A stretch of 64,000 nucleotides of DNA from T1Sed10-7 sp047921175. GTDB lineage: Bacteria; Actinomycetota; Nitriliruptoria; Nitriliruptorales; Nitriliruptoraceae. The stretch's first letter is position 1. Each line of letters opens with the position of its first letter. Below the pieces are notes generated by a model that did not search any database, was not told where the DNA came from, and worked only from the letters and a program-made list of their open reading frames with translations. The stretch lies in NCBI GenBank assembly GCA_047921175.1, contig JBLRWQ010000001.1, positions 1 through 64,000 of the forward strand, in the 5' to 3' direction. The position numbers and the translations under genes are program-made. Shown one piece after another: positions 1-8,772 of the stretch.

Positions 1-1302
1 CACGTCGAACCGGGCCGCCACCTCGGCATCGAGCGCCGGGTGGATCCCGGCCAGCTCGTCCGGGTTCAGCCCGTCGAGGTCGACGCCGCGCGCCTCGGCG
101 TGGCGGACCACCTCGCCCACCACCTCGTGGGCCTCGCGGAAGGGCATGCCGCGGGTGACCAGCTCCTCGGCGAGGTCGGTGGCGAGCGCGAACCCGCCGA
201 CCGAGGCCGCAGCCAGCCGGTCCCGGTCGAAGGTGAGGCTCGCGACGGTGCCGGTGATGGCGGGGAGGGTGAGCCGCAGCGTCCCGATCGCGTCGAAGAC
301 CGGCTCCTTGTCCTCCTGCAGATCCCGGTCGTAGGTCAGCGGCAGGGCCTTGACGGTGGTCAGCAGGGCGACGAGGTCCCCGATGACCCGGCCGGCCTTG
401 CCCCGGACCAGCTCGGCGATGTCGGGGTTGCGCTTCTGCGGCATGATCGAGGAGCCGGTGGAGAACGCGTCACCGACCCGGGCGAACGCGAACTCCGAGG
501 TGGCCCACAGCACGATCTCCTCCCCCAGCCGCGAGCACGTCACGGCGAGGATCGCGGCGGCGCTGAGCACCTCTAGCGCGAAGTCCCGCGAGGCGACCGC
601 GTCCATGGAGTTGGCCATGACACCATCGAAGCCGAGGTGGTCCGCGTACGCCTCGGGGGCGAGCCCGAGGGTCTGGCCGGCCAGCGCCCCGGAGGCGAGG
701 GTGGACTCGTTCAGCCGCGCCCGGGCGTCGCGGAACCGGCCCGCGTCGCGGTCCAGCATCCACACGTAGGCCAGCAGGTGGTGGCTGAGCAGCACGGGCT
801 GGCCGCGCTGCAGGTGGGTGTAGCCGGGCGCGTGCCAGCCGAGGTGGGCCTCGGCCTGGTCCACGAAGGCCGCCTGGAGCGCCCCGACGAGCCGGATCAC
901 CTCGTCGCAGGCGTCCCGGGTCCACAGGCGCAGGTCGCTGGCGATCTGGTCGTTGCGGGACCGTCCGGCACGCAGCTTGCCGCCGAGCGCCCCGAGCTCC
1001 TCCACCAGCCAGCGCTCGATGGCGCCATGGACGTCCTCGTCCGTCGGCAGGAACGGGAAGGCGTCCTCGGCGAACAGCTCCTCACACCGGTCCAGGGCGG
1101 CGAGCAGGTCGTCGCGCTCCTCGGGCGTGAGCACCCCGATGCGACACAGCTCGTGGGCGTGGGCCCGGGAGCCGGCCAGGTCCTGGGGGGCGAGGTGGCG
1201 GTCGTAGGCGGTGGAGACCCCGAGCGCCCAGGCGGCCTCGTCGGGGCCGGCGGTGAAGCGTCCACCCCACAGCCGGCCCGCGTCGGTCGCGTCGCTGCTC
1301 AT
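1..1302 (-). CDS. argH: argininosuccinate lyase, C-terminus cut by window edge
   Basis: Last step of arginine synthesis: splits argininosuccinate into arginine and fumarate in the cytosol. 434 codons are visible from ATG 1302; the reading frame runs open through base 1, so roughly the last 25-40 residues are missing. The fumarase/lyase superfamily signature GSSIMPQKRNPD lies near residues 282-293 and carries the catalytic serine; the N-terminus reads LWGGRF, typical of ArgH. The ATG overlaps the argG stop by 4 bases (ATGA), so it is translated as the last visible gene of the arg operon. Recognition is unambiguous; only the C-terminal end is unknown. Confidence 0.96.
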   Translation of the reverse strand, partial: MSSDATDAGRLWGGRFTAGPDEAAWALGVSTAYDRHLAPQDLAGSRAHAHELCRIGVLTPEERDDLLAALDRCEELFAEDAFPFLPTDEDVHGAIERWLVEELGALGGKLRAGRSRNDQIASDLRLWTRDACDEVIRLVGALQAAFVDQAEAHLGWHAPGYTHLQRGQPVLLSHHLLAYVWMLDRDAGRFRDARARLNESTLASGALAGQTLGLAPEAYADHLGFDGVMANSMDAVASRDFALEVLSAAAILAVTCSRLGEEIVLWATSEFAFARVGDAFSTGSSIMPQKRNPDIAELVRGKAGRVIGDLVALLTTVKALPLTYDRDLQEDKEPVFDAIGTLRLTLPAITGTVASLTFDRDRLAAASVGGFALATDLAEELVTRGMPFREAHEVVGEVVRHAEARGVDLDGLNPDELAGIHPALDAEVAARFDV

Positions 1303-2516
1303 GCCTGGTCGAGGCCCTGGACCTTGGCGGCCCAGGTCTTGAGCGGCAGGCCCCACAGCTTCACGAAGCCCTCGGCCAGCGACTGGTCGAACTGGTCGCC
1401 GGCGTCGTAGGTCGCCATCTCGTAGGTGTAGAGCCCGTGGGTCTCACTGCGCCGGCCGACCACGGTGGCCGAGCCCTTGTACAGCTGCACCCGGACCTCA
1501 CCGGTGACGTAGCGGTTGGCCTCGTCGATGAAGGCGTCCAGCGCCTGCTTCAGCGGCCCCCACCACAGCCCGTTGTAGATCAGCTGGGCGTAACGGCCCT
1601 CCTCGGTGCGCTTGTGGTCCGCGAGCTCCTGCTCGAGGCAGAGGTCCTCGAGGTCGCGGTGGGCGGTGATGAGGGTGATCGCCCCGGGGCACTCGTAGAT
1701 CTCGCGGCTCTTGATGCCGACGAGCCGGTCCTCGATCATGTCGATCCGGCCGACCCCGTGGGCACCGGCGCGGGCGTCGATCTCCGTGACCAGCTCCGCG
1801 AGCGGCAGCCGGCGGCCATCCAGGGAGACGGGCAGGCCGTGCTCGAAGGCGATCACGACCTCCTCGGGCTCCTCGGGCGCGTCCTGCACGCTCACGGTCC
1901 GCTCGTAGACGTCCTCCGGCGGCGCGGCCCAGGGGTCCTCGAGGATGCCGCACTCGGCGGTCCGGCCCCAGGCGTTCTCGTCGATCGAGTACGGGCTCTT
2001 CTTGGTCATCGCCGGGATCGGGATGCCCCGCTCGGCGGCGTAGTCGATCGCGGCGTCACGGGTCAGGGCCCACTCGCGGATCGGGGCCATGCCCTCCAGC
2101 TCCGGGGCGAGGCACATGGCCCCCACCTCGAACCGGACCTGGTCGTTGCCCTTGCCGGTCGCGCCGTGCGCGATGCCGGCGGCCCCGGTGGCCCGGGCGG
2201 TCTCCACCAGGTGCTTGACGATCAAGGGCCGGGACAGGGCCGAGACCAGCGGGTACTTGCCCATGTACAGGGCGTTGGCCTTCAGCGCCGGGGCGATGAA
2301 GTCGGTCGCGAACTCCTCGCGGGCGTCCACCACGACGGACTCGACCGCGCCGCAGTCCAGGCCCCGCTGGCGGATCTCCTCGAGGTCGTCGACCCCCTGG
2401 CCGACGTCGATGGCGCAGGCCACCACCTCGACGTCCTTGTGCTCCTTCATCCACTGGATCGCGACGGAGGTGTCCAGCCCACCGGAGTAGGCGAGGACGA
2501 TCTTGGGCTTGCTCAT
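1299..2516 (-). CDS. argG: argininosuccinate synthase
   Basis: Joins citrulline and aspartate with ATP to give argininosuccinate. 405 aa, the usual length. The N-terminal nucleotide-binding loop AYSGGLDTS (residues 9-17) is the PP-motif of N-type ATP pyrophosphatases; the internal run SPYSIDENAWGR is a class I ArgG signature. ATG 2516 is preceded by AGGAG at good spacing (the sequence before it, CAGGAGCTCCC, is almost identical to that before argC). A 50-base gap separates it from argR; no ARG box is seen in that gap, so it is probably read from the argC promoter. Confidence 0.97.
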   Translation of the reverse strand: MSKPKIVLAYSGGLDTSVAIQWMKEHKDVEVVACAIDVGQGVDDLEEIRQRGLDCGAVESVVVDAREEFATDFIAPALKANALYMGKYPLVSALSRPLIVKHLVETARATGAAGIAHGATGKGNDQVRFEVGAMCLAPELEGMAPIREWALTRDAAIDYAAERGIPIPAMTKKSPYSIDENAWGRTAECGILEDPWAAPPEDVYERTVSVQDAPEEPEEVVIAFEHGLPVSLDGRRLPLAELVTEIDARAGAHGVGRIDMIEDRLVGIKSREIYECPGAITLITAHRDLEDLCLEQELADHKRTEEGRYAQLIYNGLWWGPLKQALDAFIDEANRYVTGEVRVQLYKGSATVVGRRSETHGLYTYEMATYDAGDQFDQSLAEGFVKLWGLPLKTWAAKVQGLDQA

Positions 2517-2566
2517 GGGAGCTCCTGTGGTCGTGCGGTCAGGTCAGGTCGGGTCGGAACATGGGA

Positions 2567-3031
2567 TCAGCCGAGCCCCGCGCGCAGGCGCAGCTGTGCG
2601 GCGAGCTCGGCGCCGGTACGGCCCTCCTCGGCCACCACCAGCACGGTGTCGTCGCCGGAGACGGTCGCGATGACCCCGTCGAGCTCGGCGAGGTCGATCG
2701 CGGAGGCGACCGGGTGGGCGCAGGCGGGCGGGGTGCGCAGCACCGCGAGGTTGGCGCTCGAGGTCACGGCGGTCACGAAGCGCTGCAGGGTCTCGTCCAG
2801 GCGGGTGCGGGCCGACGACGGGCCGGGATCGGCAGCCAGGCGGTAGACCAGGCTGCCGTCGGCGCCGCGGACCTTGACCGCGCCGACCTCGCCGAGGTCG
2901 CGGCTGACGGTGGCCTCGTGGACCGCGAGGCCGACCTCGGCCAACGCCACGGCGACCTCGGCCTGCGAGTGCAGGTCGCGGTCGGTCAGCAGCTGGCGGA
3001 GCCGCTGCTGGCGGGTGGTCTTGTCGGCCAT
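2567..3031 (-). CDS. argR: arginine repressor ArgR
   Basis: Hexameric, arginine-responsive DNA-binding repressor of the arg genes. I start it at ATG 3031 (154 aa), because an ATG there opens the conserved winged-helix domain; the frame is open further upstream but into the argF junction. N-terminal wHTH (about residues 5-70) has the VSRDL recognition-helix motif at 42-46; the C-terminal trimer/arginine-binding domain has SGDDT at 125-129, whose aspartates bind arginine in the family. It sits between argF and argG as in other actinobacteria. Its probable target is the half-site array at 8600-8623 upstream of argC. Confidence 0.95.
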   Translation of the reverse strand: MADKTTRQQRLRQLLTDRDLHSQAEVAVALAEVGLAVHEATVSRDLGEVGAVKVRGADGSLVYRLAADPGPSSARTRLDETLQRFVTAVTSSANLAVLRTPPACAHPVASAIDLAELDGVIATVSGDDTVLVVAEEGRTGAELAAQLRLRAGLG

Positions 3032-3059
3032 GGTCAGAGGTCTCGGGGGTCGGGGCGGC

Positions 3060-4001
3060 TCAGCGGTCCGCGAGGAGGCGGACCAGCAGGGCCTTCTGGG
3101 CATGCAGGCGGTTCTCGGCCTGGTCGAACACCCGGGAGGTGGGGCCGTCGATGACCTCGGCCGTGACCTCCTCGCCGCGGTGGGCGGGCAGACAGTGCAG
3201 GAAGATCGCGTCCTCGGCCGCGTGTGCCAGCAGGTCCGCGGTGACCTGGTACGGCTGGAACACGGCCAGGCGGTCCTGGGCCTCGTCCTCCTGGCCCATC
3301 GAGGCCCACACGTCGGTGTAGACCGCGTGCGCGCCGGTCACGGCGGCCACGGCGTCGGTGGTGACCACCACCTCGGTGCCGGTGCCGGCCGCGAGCTCGG
3401 CCGCCCGGGCGACGATGGCCGCGTCGGGCGCGTAGCCGTCCGGGTGGGCGACGCGGACCTCGACGCCGAGCATGGCACCGGCCAGCAGTAGCGAGTGGGC
3501 GACGTTGTTGCCGTCACCGACGTAGGTCAGGACGCTGCCTGCGAGCGAGCCGCCGCGGGCGGCCCGGAGCGTCTGCAGGTCGGCCAGCGCCTGGCAGGGG
3601 TGCTCGAGGTCGGTCAGCGCGTTGACCACCGGGATGGTCGCGTTCGCGGCCAGCTCCTCGATGCGGTCCTGCCCGAAGGTGCGGATCACCACGGCGTGGA
3701 CGTAGCGGGACAGCACGGCGGCGGTGTCGGCGATGGTCTCGCCCCGGCCGAGCTGCAGCTCCGCGGAGGACAGCGGCAGCGGGTGCCCGCCGAGCTCCGC
3801 GACGGCGACCTGGAACGACACCCGGGTGCGGGTGGAGGGCTTCTCGAACACCAGCGCCACCACGCGGCCGGCCAGCGGCCGGTCGTCGTCGGGGGCGCCG
3901 CGCGGGCGGCCGGCGAGCTCGTCGGCGAGGTCGAGCAGGTCGGTCAGCTGCGCGGCGTCGAGGTCGTCGATGCCGAGGAAGTGCGCGGGGAAGGCGGCCA
4001 C
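3060..4001 (-). CDS. argF: ornithine carbamoyltransferase
   Basis: Makes citrulline from ornithine and carbamoyl phosphate. 313 aa. Carbamoyl-phosphate loop STRTR at residues 56-60, HPCQ at 134-137, and the ornithine-binding HCLPAHRG near residue 275 are all present, so it is an OTCase rather than an aspartate or acetylornithine carbamoyltransferase. GTG 4001 has GGAG just upstream. It lies 40 bases after argD and 28 bases before argR, so it is part of the same transcript without overlap. Confidence 0.96.
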   Translation of the reverse strand: MAAFPAHFLGIDDLDAAQLTDLLDLADELAGRPRGAPDDDRPLAGRVVALVFEKPSTRTRVSFQVAVAELGGHPLPLSSAELQLGRGETIADTAAVLSRYVHAVVIRTFGQDRIEELAANATIPVVNALTDLEHPCQALADLQTLRAARGGSLAGSVLTYVGDGNNVAHSLLLAGAMLGVEVRVAHPDGYAPDAAIVARAAELAAGTGTEVVVTTDAVAAVTGAHAVYTDVWASMGQEDEAQDRLAVFQPYQVTADLLAHAAEDAIFLHCLPAHRGEEVTAEVIDGPTSRVFDQAENRLHAQKALLVRLLADR

Positions 4002-4041
4002 GGTGGTCTCCGGGGTGGGGCAGGGTGCAGGCGGGGGACGG

Positions 4042-5271
4042 TCAGGGGTGGTCGGCGGTGACGGCCCGCAGGGCGTCGGCGATGGTGGCGAGCGCGAGGT
4101 CCACCTCCTCGCGGGAGATGGTCAGCGGCGGGGCGAGCCGCAGCACGTCCGGGGCGACGGCGTTGACGAGCAGGTGGCGGTCCCGGCAGGCGGCCTCCAC
4201 CTCGGCGGCGACGGGCGCGTCGAACTCCAACCCGAGCAGGAGCCCCCGGCCCCGCACCCCGGCAGCGTGCGGCACGGTCCCGACCATCGCGTCGAGGCCC
4301 GCGACGAGCCGGCGGCTGCGGGTGGCGGCCTGGCCGAGCAGCCCACCCACCTCGATGGTGTCGATGACCGCGTTGGCGGCAGCGCAGGTGACCGGGTTGC
4401 CGCCGAAGGTGGTGGCGTGGTCGCCCGGGCCGAACACCTCCGCGGCCGCGCCGTGGGCGATGCAGGCCCCGATCGGCAGCCCGTTGGCGAGCGCCTTGGC
4501 GACGGTGACCACGTCGGGCACGACCTCGGTGTCCTGGAAGGCGAACCACGGGCCGGTCCGGCCCATGCCGGTCTGGACCTCGTCGGCGAGCAGCAGCGCC
4601 CCGTGGGCGTCGCAGGCGGCCCGGGCGGCGGCCAGCACCTCGGCCGGCACCGGCCGGACCCCACCCTCGCCCTGGACGATCTCGAGCAGCACCGCGCAGG
4701 TCCGATCGGTGACCGCGGCGGTGAGCGCCTCCGGGTCGTCGTAGGGCACGTGGTCGACCAGGCCCGACAGGGGCTCGTAGGGGGCGTGCTTGGCGGGCTG
4801 CCCGGTGGCCTCCAGCGTCGCCAGGGTCCGGCCGTGGAAGGAGCCCTCCAGCGCGACGATGCGGACCTTGTCCGGGTGCTGGGTCTTGCCGTGCCGGCGG
4901 GCCAGCTTGATCGCGGCCTCGTTGGCGGTGGCGCCGCACTGGGCGAAGAAGACCTTGGCGTCCGGCCAGCCGGTGATGCGGGCGAGCCGCTCCGCGAGCT
5001 CCACCGCCGGCGGGGTCAGGTACAGGTTCGAGGTGTGGACCAGGGTGGCGGCCTGCTCCCCCACCGCCCGGGTGACCGCGGGGTGGGCGTGCCCGAGGCT
5101 GGTGACCGCGAGCCCGCACAGCAGGTCGAGCCAGGCGGTGCCGTCGGCCTCGAACAGCATGCTGCCCTGCCCGCGCACGAAGGTGGCCTTCGGGGTGCCG
5201 TAGGTCGGCATCACGTGGGCGGCGGCGCGCGCCTCGAGGGTCGCGGTCACGGGTGGGGTGCTCGGGGTCAT
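4042..5271 (-). CDS. argD: acetylornithine aminotransferase
   Basis: PLP-dependent class III aminotransferase that converts N-acetylglutamate semialdehyde to N-acetylornithine; in many bacteria it also serves lysine synthesis. 409 aa from ATG 5271, whose ATGA overlaps the argB stop. LADEVQTGMGRTG (228-240) holds the PLP-binding aspartate and K259 in TVAKALANG is the Schiff-base lysine; TFGGNP follows. Position in the arg operon decides the substrate among close family members (GabT, RocD). Confidence 0.95.
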   Translation of the reverse strand: MTPSTPPVTATLEARAAAHVMPTYGTPKATFVRGQGSMLFEADGTAWLDLLCGLAVTSLGHAHPAVTRAVGEQAATLVHTSNLYLTPPAVELAERLARITGWPDAKVFFAQCGATANEAAIKLARRHGKTQHPDKVRIVALEGSFHGRTLATLEATGQPAKHAPYEPLSGLVDHVPYDDPEALTAAVTDRTCAVLLEIVQGEGGVRPVPAEVLAAARAACDAHGALLLADEVQTGMGRTGPWFAFQDTEVVPDVVTVAKALANGLPIGACIAHGAAAEVFGPGDHATTFGGNPVTCAAANAVIDTIEVGGLLGQAATRSRRLVAGLDAMVGTVPHAAGVRGRGLLLGLEFDAPVAAEVEAACRDRHLLVNAVAPDVLRLAPPLTISREEVDLALATIADALRAVTADHP

Positions 5272-6281
5272 GCGCTCGTCCCCTCCGGTCGCGCCATCGC
5301 CGCACCGGAGCGGGCCGGGATCGACGGGGTCACCATCGTGCCGACACCCTCGTCGGTGAAGATCTCGATCAGGACCGCGTGCAGCACCCGGCCGTCCAGG
5401 ATGTGGGCCTGCGGCACGCCGTCGCGGATCGCCGCGACGATCGAGCGGATCTTCGGTCGCATGCCCTCGTGGAGCTCGTCGGCGGCGAGCATCGCGTCGA
5501 GCCGGTCGACGCCGACCTCGCTCATCAGCGCCTGCTTGTCGGGGTCCCCGAAGTCGAGGTAGAGGCCGGGGACGTCGGTGAGGTAGACGAGCTTGGAGGC
5601 CCCGAGTGCCGCGGCGATCGCGCCTGCGGCCAGGTCCGCGTTGACGTTGCGGTCCACCCCGTCGGCGTCCCGGCCGACGGTGGCGACCACCGGCACGAAC
5701 CCGTCGGCGAGCAGCTCGTCGAGGTAGCGGGTGTCGACACGGGTGACCTCGCCGACGAAGCCGAGGTCCTCGCCCTTCGGCCCGCTGGCGGGCCGGACCT
5801 CGAGCAGCCCGGCATCGGTGCCGGCCACCCCGACCGCGGGGCCGCCGGCGTCGGCGACCAGCGAGACCACCTCCGGGTTGACCTTGCCGAGGAGCGCCAT
5901 GCGGACGACGTCCATCATCGCGGCGTCGGTCACGCGCAGGCCGCCGACGAACCGGGACTCGACCCCGAGCGCGCCGGCGAGCGTGCTGATCTGCGGGCCG
6001 CCGCCGTGCACGATGACGGGCTTCAGCCCCACGAAGTGCAGCAGGGCCACGTCCGCGGCGAAGGAGCGCTTGAGCTCGTCGTCGACCATCGCGTTGCCGC
6101 CGTACTTGATGACGATGGTCTGGCCGTGGAAGCGGGTGATCCACGGCAGGGCCTCGCGCAGCACCGCGGCCTTGCCCTGGGCGGCCTCGACCCGCTCGGT
6201 GGAGACGTGGTCGGCGGTGGTGATGCGCCGGCCCCCCAGCCGGGGGGCGGGGACGGTGACGGTCGTCGGCTCGGTGCTCAC
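5268..6281 (-). CDS. argB: acetylglutamate kinase
   Basis: Phosphorylates N-acetylglutamate, commonly the arginine-inhibited step. Start GTG 6281 is the codon in a GTGA overlap with argJ and has GGAG 8 bases upstream. At 337 aa it is about 40 residues longer than most ArgB proteins: the kinase core begins near residue 45 (TIVIKYGGNAM, VIVHGGGPQIS), preceded by a Pro/Thr-rich extension. No ATG or GTG was found that would give the shorter form, so the extension looks real. NVNADLAAGAIAAALGA near residue 215 is a family signature. Confidence 0.94.
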   Translation of the reverse strand: MSTEPTTVTVPAPRLGGRRITTADHVSTERVEAAQGKAAVLREALPWITRFHGQTIVIKYGGNAMVDDELKRSFAADVALLHFVGLKPVIVHGGGPQISTLAGALGVESRFVGGLRVTDAAMMDVVRMALLGKVNPEVVSLVADAGGPAVGVAGTDAGLLEVRPASGPKGEDLGFVGEVTRVDTRYLDELLADGFVPVVATVGRDADGVDRNVNADLAAGAIAAALGASKLVYLTDVPGLYLDFGDPDKQALMSEVGVDRLDAMLAADELHEGMRPKIRSIVAAIRDGVPQAHILDGRVLHAVLIEIFTDEGVGTMVTPSIPARSGAAMARPEGTSA

Positions 6282-7498
6282 GTGGTGTACTCCGCGTTGA
6301 ACCGGACGTACTCGGGGGTCAGGTCGCAGGTCAGCATCGTCGCGGTGGCGTCCCCGTCGCCGACGTCGATGCCGAGCGCCACCACGGGGCGGTCCATGGC
6401 CGCGGCGGCCTGCCCGCGGTCGAAGCTCGTGGCCACCCCGAAGCGGCACACGGTGATGCCGCCGCAGGTCACGCTGACCCGGCGCGGGTCGAAGGCGACC
6501 CCGGCCGTGCCCATCGCCATCAGGATGCGGCCCCAGTTCGGGTCGGCCCCGTGGATCGCCGCGCGCACCAGCAGCGAGGTGGCGATCGCCCGGGCGAGGC
6601 GTTCCGCCTCCACCTCGGTGGCCGCCCCGTTGACGGTGACGGCGGCGACGCGGCTCGCACCCTCGCCGTCGGCCACGACCTGCTCGGCGAGGTCGGCGCA
6701 GACCGCGTGCAGGGCCCGCTCGAGGGTGTCGAGGCCCGGGGGCTGTGCGGCGGTGCCGGTGGCCAGCAGCGCGACGGTGTCGGAGGTGGAGCCGTCCCCG
6801 TCGACGCTGATGCGGTTGAACGTCCGCTTCACGGCGCCGCGCAGCAGCTGCTTGGCCAGCGGCGGTGCGAGCGGGGCGTCGGTGGTGAGCACCACCAGCA
6901 GGGTGGCCATCGCCGGCTCGATCATGCCGACGCCCTTGGCCATCCCGGCCACGACGCACCGGCCGCCGGCGTCGTCGGTGACCTCGAAGGCGACCTGCTT
7001 GGGGTGGGTGTCGGTGGTCATGATGGCCTCGGCGGCGGCCGGGCCACCGTCGGCCGTGAGCCGTGCCGCGAGGTCGGGCAGCGCCGCGGTGATGCGCTCG
7101 ATCGGCAGCGGCACGCCGATCACGCCGGTGGACATGACCAGGACGTCCTGCTCGGCCGACCCGATCGCGGCGGCGGTGGCCCGGGCCAGCTCGGCCGCGT
7201 GCTCCTCGCCGTGGGGGGTGCAGACGTTGGCGTTGCCGCTGTTGATCACCACCGCGCGGGCGGTGCCGTCGGCGGCGTGGCGCTCGGTCAGGGTGCAGGC
7301 GGGGGCCTTGACGAGGTTGGTCGTCGTGACCACCGCGGTGGTGGCGGGCTGCTCGGCGACCACCAGCGCGAGGTCGGCCCGGCCGGAGGGCTTGACGCCG
7401 CTGACCCCGCCGGCGGCGCGGATGCCGTCCACGGCGGTCACGCCACCGTCCACCGGCGTCAGGCCGGTGCGGTCGGCGGGGCCCCAGCCGGCGATCAC
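6278..7498 (-). CDS. argJ: bifunctional glutamate N-acetyltransferase/ornithine acetyltransferase
   Basis: Recycles the acetyl group from N-acetylornithine to glutamate, and in the bifunctional type also uses acetyl-CoA. 406 aa from GTG 7498 (GTGA overlap with argC). It is made as a proprotein; the autocleavage site AMATL, with the threonine becoming the N-terminal nucleophile of the beta chain, lies near residue 190 after KGVGMIEP. NSGNANVCTP in the alpha chain is also typical. Its presence fits a cyclic pathway with no need for argE. Confidence 0.95.
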   Translation of the reverse strand: MIAGWGPADRTGLTPVDGGVTAVDGIRAAGGVSGVKPSGRADLALVVAEQPATTAVVTTTNLVKAPACTLTERHAADGTARAVVINSGNANVCTPHGEEHAAELARATAAAIGSAEQDVLVMSTGVIGVPLPIERITAALPDLAARLTADGGPAAAEAIMTTDTHPKQVAFEVTDDAGGRCVVAGMAKGVGMIEPAMATLLVVLTTDAPLAPPLAKQLLRGAVKRTFNRISVDGDGSTSDTVALLATGTAAQPPGLDTLERALHAVCADLAEQVVADGEGASRVAAVTVNGAATEVEAERLARAIATSLLVRAAIHGADPNWGRILMAMGTAGVAFDPRRVSVTCGGITVCRFGVATSFDRGQAAAAMDRPVVALGIDVGDGDATATMLTCDLTPEYVRFNAEYTT

Positions 7499-8532
7499 GG
7501 GTACACCCCGATCGCGGTCAGGCCCAGCCCCTCGTCCTCGCCGAGCAGCAGGTTCGCGTTCTGCAGCGCCTGCCCGGCGGCACCCTTGCCGAGGTTGTCG
7601 ATCGCCGAGGTGACCACGACCCGCCCGGTGCGCTCGTCCACGACGGCGCTGAGCTGGCAGCCGTTGGAGCCGGCCAGCGCCTTGGTGTGCGGGAAGGTCC
7701 CGGGGTCCAGCACGTGCACGAACGGCTCGTCCGCGTAGGCGTCGACGAGCGCGCCCTGCACGTCGTCGGCGGTCACCCCGGCGGTGAGCGTGGCGTACCC
7801 GGTGGCCAGCAGCCCGCGGCTCATCGGGACCAGGTGCGGGGTGAAGCTGACCGCGCCGAGGTCCCCGGGGAGCCACCGCTCGATCTCCCCGGTGTGCCGG
7901 TGCCCGGGGGCGCCGTAGGCGGCCAGGTCCCCGTGGACGTGGGCGAAGTGGAGGTGGTCCTTGGCGGCCCGGCCGGCCCCGGAGGTCCCGCTCTTGGCGT
8001 CAACCACGACCGTGTCCGCCTCGACCAGCGGGGCCAGCGGGACGAGGCCGAGCAGGGTCGCGGTCGGGTAGCAGCCGGGGTTGGCGACCAGCCGGGCGCC
8101 CCGGATCCGGTCGCGGTGGTGCTCGGGCAGCCCGTAGGCGACGTCCGTCGCAGCACCGTCGTCCCCGGCGGCCAGCTCCGGTCGGGGGTGCGGTTCGCCG
8201 TACCAGGTCGCGAAGCCCTCCGCGCTGAGCCGGAAGGCGGCGGACAGGTCCACCACCCTGGTGCCGGCGTCGTACAGCGCCGCCCCGAGCTCCAGCGCCA
8301 CCCCGTGCGGGGTCGCGAGCACCACGAGGTCGAGCTCCTCGAGCCGCTCGAGGTCGATCGCATCGAAGGTCCGCTCCCCCGCCAGGTTCGGGAACAGCGC
8401 GGCGACCGGCTCCCCGGCCTGCGCGTTGGCGGCCACCACCTCGACGTCGATGCGGGGGTGGCCGGCCAGCAGCCGCAGCAGCTCCGCACCCCCGTAGCCG
8501 GAGGCGCCGACGATGCCGACGCGGTGGGTCAC
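7495..8532 (-). CDS. argC: N-acetyl-gamma-glutamyl-phosphate reductase
   Basis: NADPH-dependent reduction of N-acetylglutamyl phosphate; first gene of the operon. 345 aa if started at GTG 8532, chosen because AGGAG lies 7 bases before it and the protein then opens directly with the Rossmann loop VGIVGASGYGG. An ATG at 8559 would add nine residues but lacks a comparable ribosome site. Active-site cysteine is C154 in NPGCYPT; the general-base histidine is in PGHRHTGE. About 57 bases of leader separate it from the promoter overlapped by ARG boxes. Confidence 0.95.
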   Translation of the reverse strand: MTHRVGIVGASGYGGAELLRLLAGHPRIDVEVVAANAQAGEPVAALFPNLAGERTFDAIDLERLEELDLVVLATPHGVALELGAALYDAGTRVVDLSAAFRLSAEGFATWYGEPHPRPELAAGDDGAATDVAYGLPEHHRDRIRGARLVANPGCYPTATLLGLVPLAPLVEADTVVVDAKSGTSGAGRAAKDHLHFAHVHGDLAAYGAPGHRHTGEIERWLPGDLGAVSFTPHLVPMSRGLLATGYATLTAGVTADDVQGALVDAYADEPFVHVLDPGTFPHTKALAGSNGCQLSAVVDERTGRVVVTSAIDNLGKGAAGQALQNANLLLGEDEGLGLTAIGVYP

Positions 8533-8595
8533 GGGAGCTCCTCGGTGTCGGGTGGTCATGGCCGGGAGGCCGGGCACGGGAGGGTGCCCGCCGCA

Positions 8596-8624
8596 AGGAT
8601 GCAGGATGCTGCAGGATCTTGCAA
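8596..8624 (-). promoter_or_regulatory. argC promoter overlapped by tandem ARG boxes
   Basis: On the minus strand TTGCAA (8624-8619) and CATCCT (8601-8596) stand 17 bases apart as -35 and -10. The same DNA carries three TGCA half-sites at 8600-8603, 8610-8613 and 8620-8623, exactly 10 bases apart, giving two overlapping TGCA-N6-TGCA boxes. From memory, mycobacterial ARG boxes have the same TGCA-N6-TGCA core. ArgR-arginine bound here would cover the promoter completely. The array also lies 150 bases before a divergent peptidase gene. Confidence 0.8.
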
Positions 8625-8772
8625 ACCCGCACCGAGGTGGTCCGCCTACCGTCACGCGGTGCGGGCCTGCGGCCGAGGCCGTCCGTCCGTCGCCCCGCTC
8701 CCCCGCCCGACCCCCGTCGGGCCCGCGTCCGACGCCGATACCCGACCGTCCCGCTGCTGGATCGGAGCCCCC

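Noticed and set aside
40..2846. Long plus-strand open frames opposite argH and argG
   Set aside because: They have no family features, are Gly/Arg/Val biased as expected for the antisense of GC-rich genes, and the minus strand holds complete enzymes.
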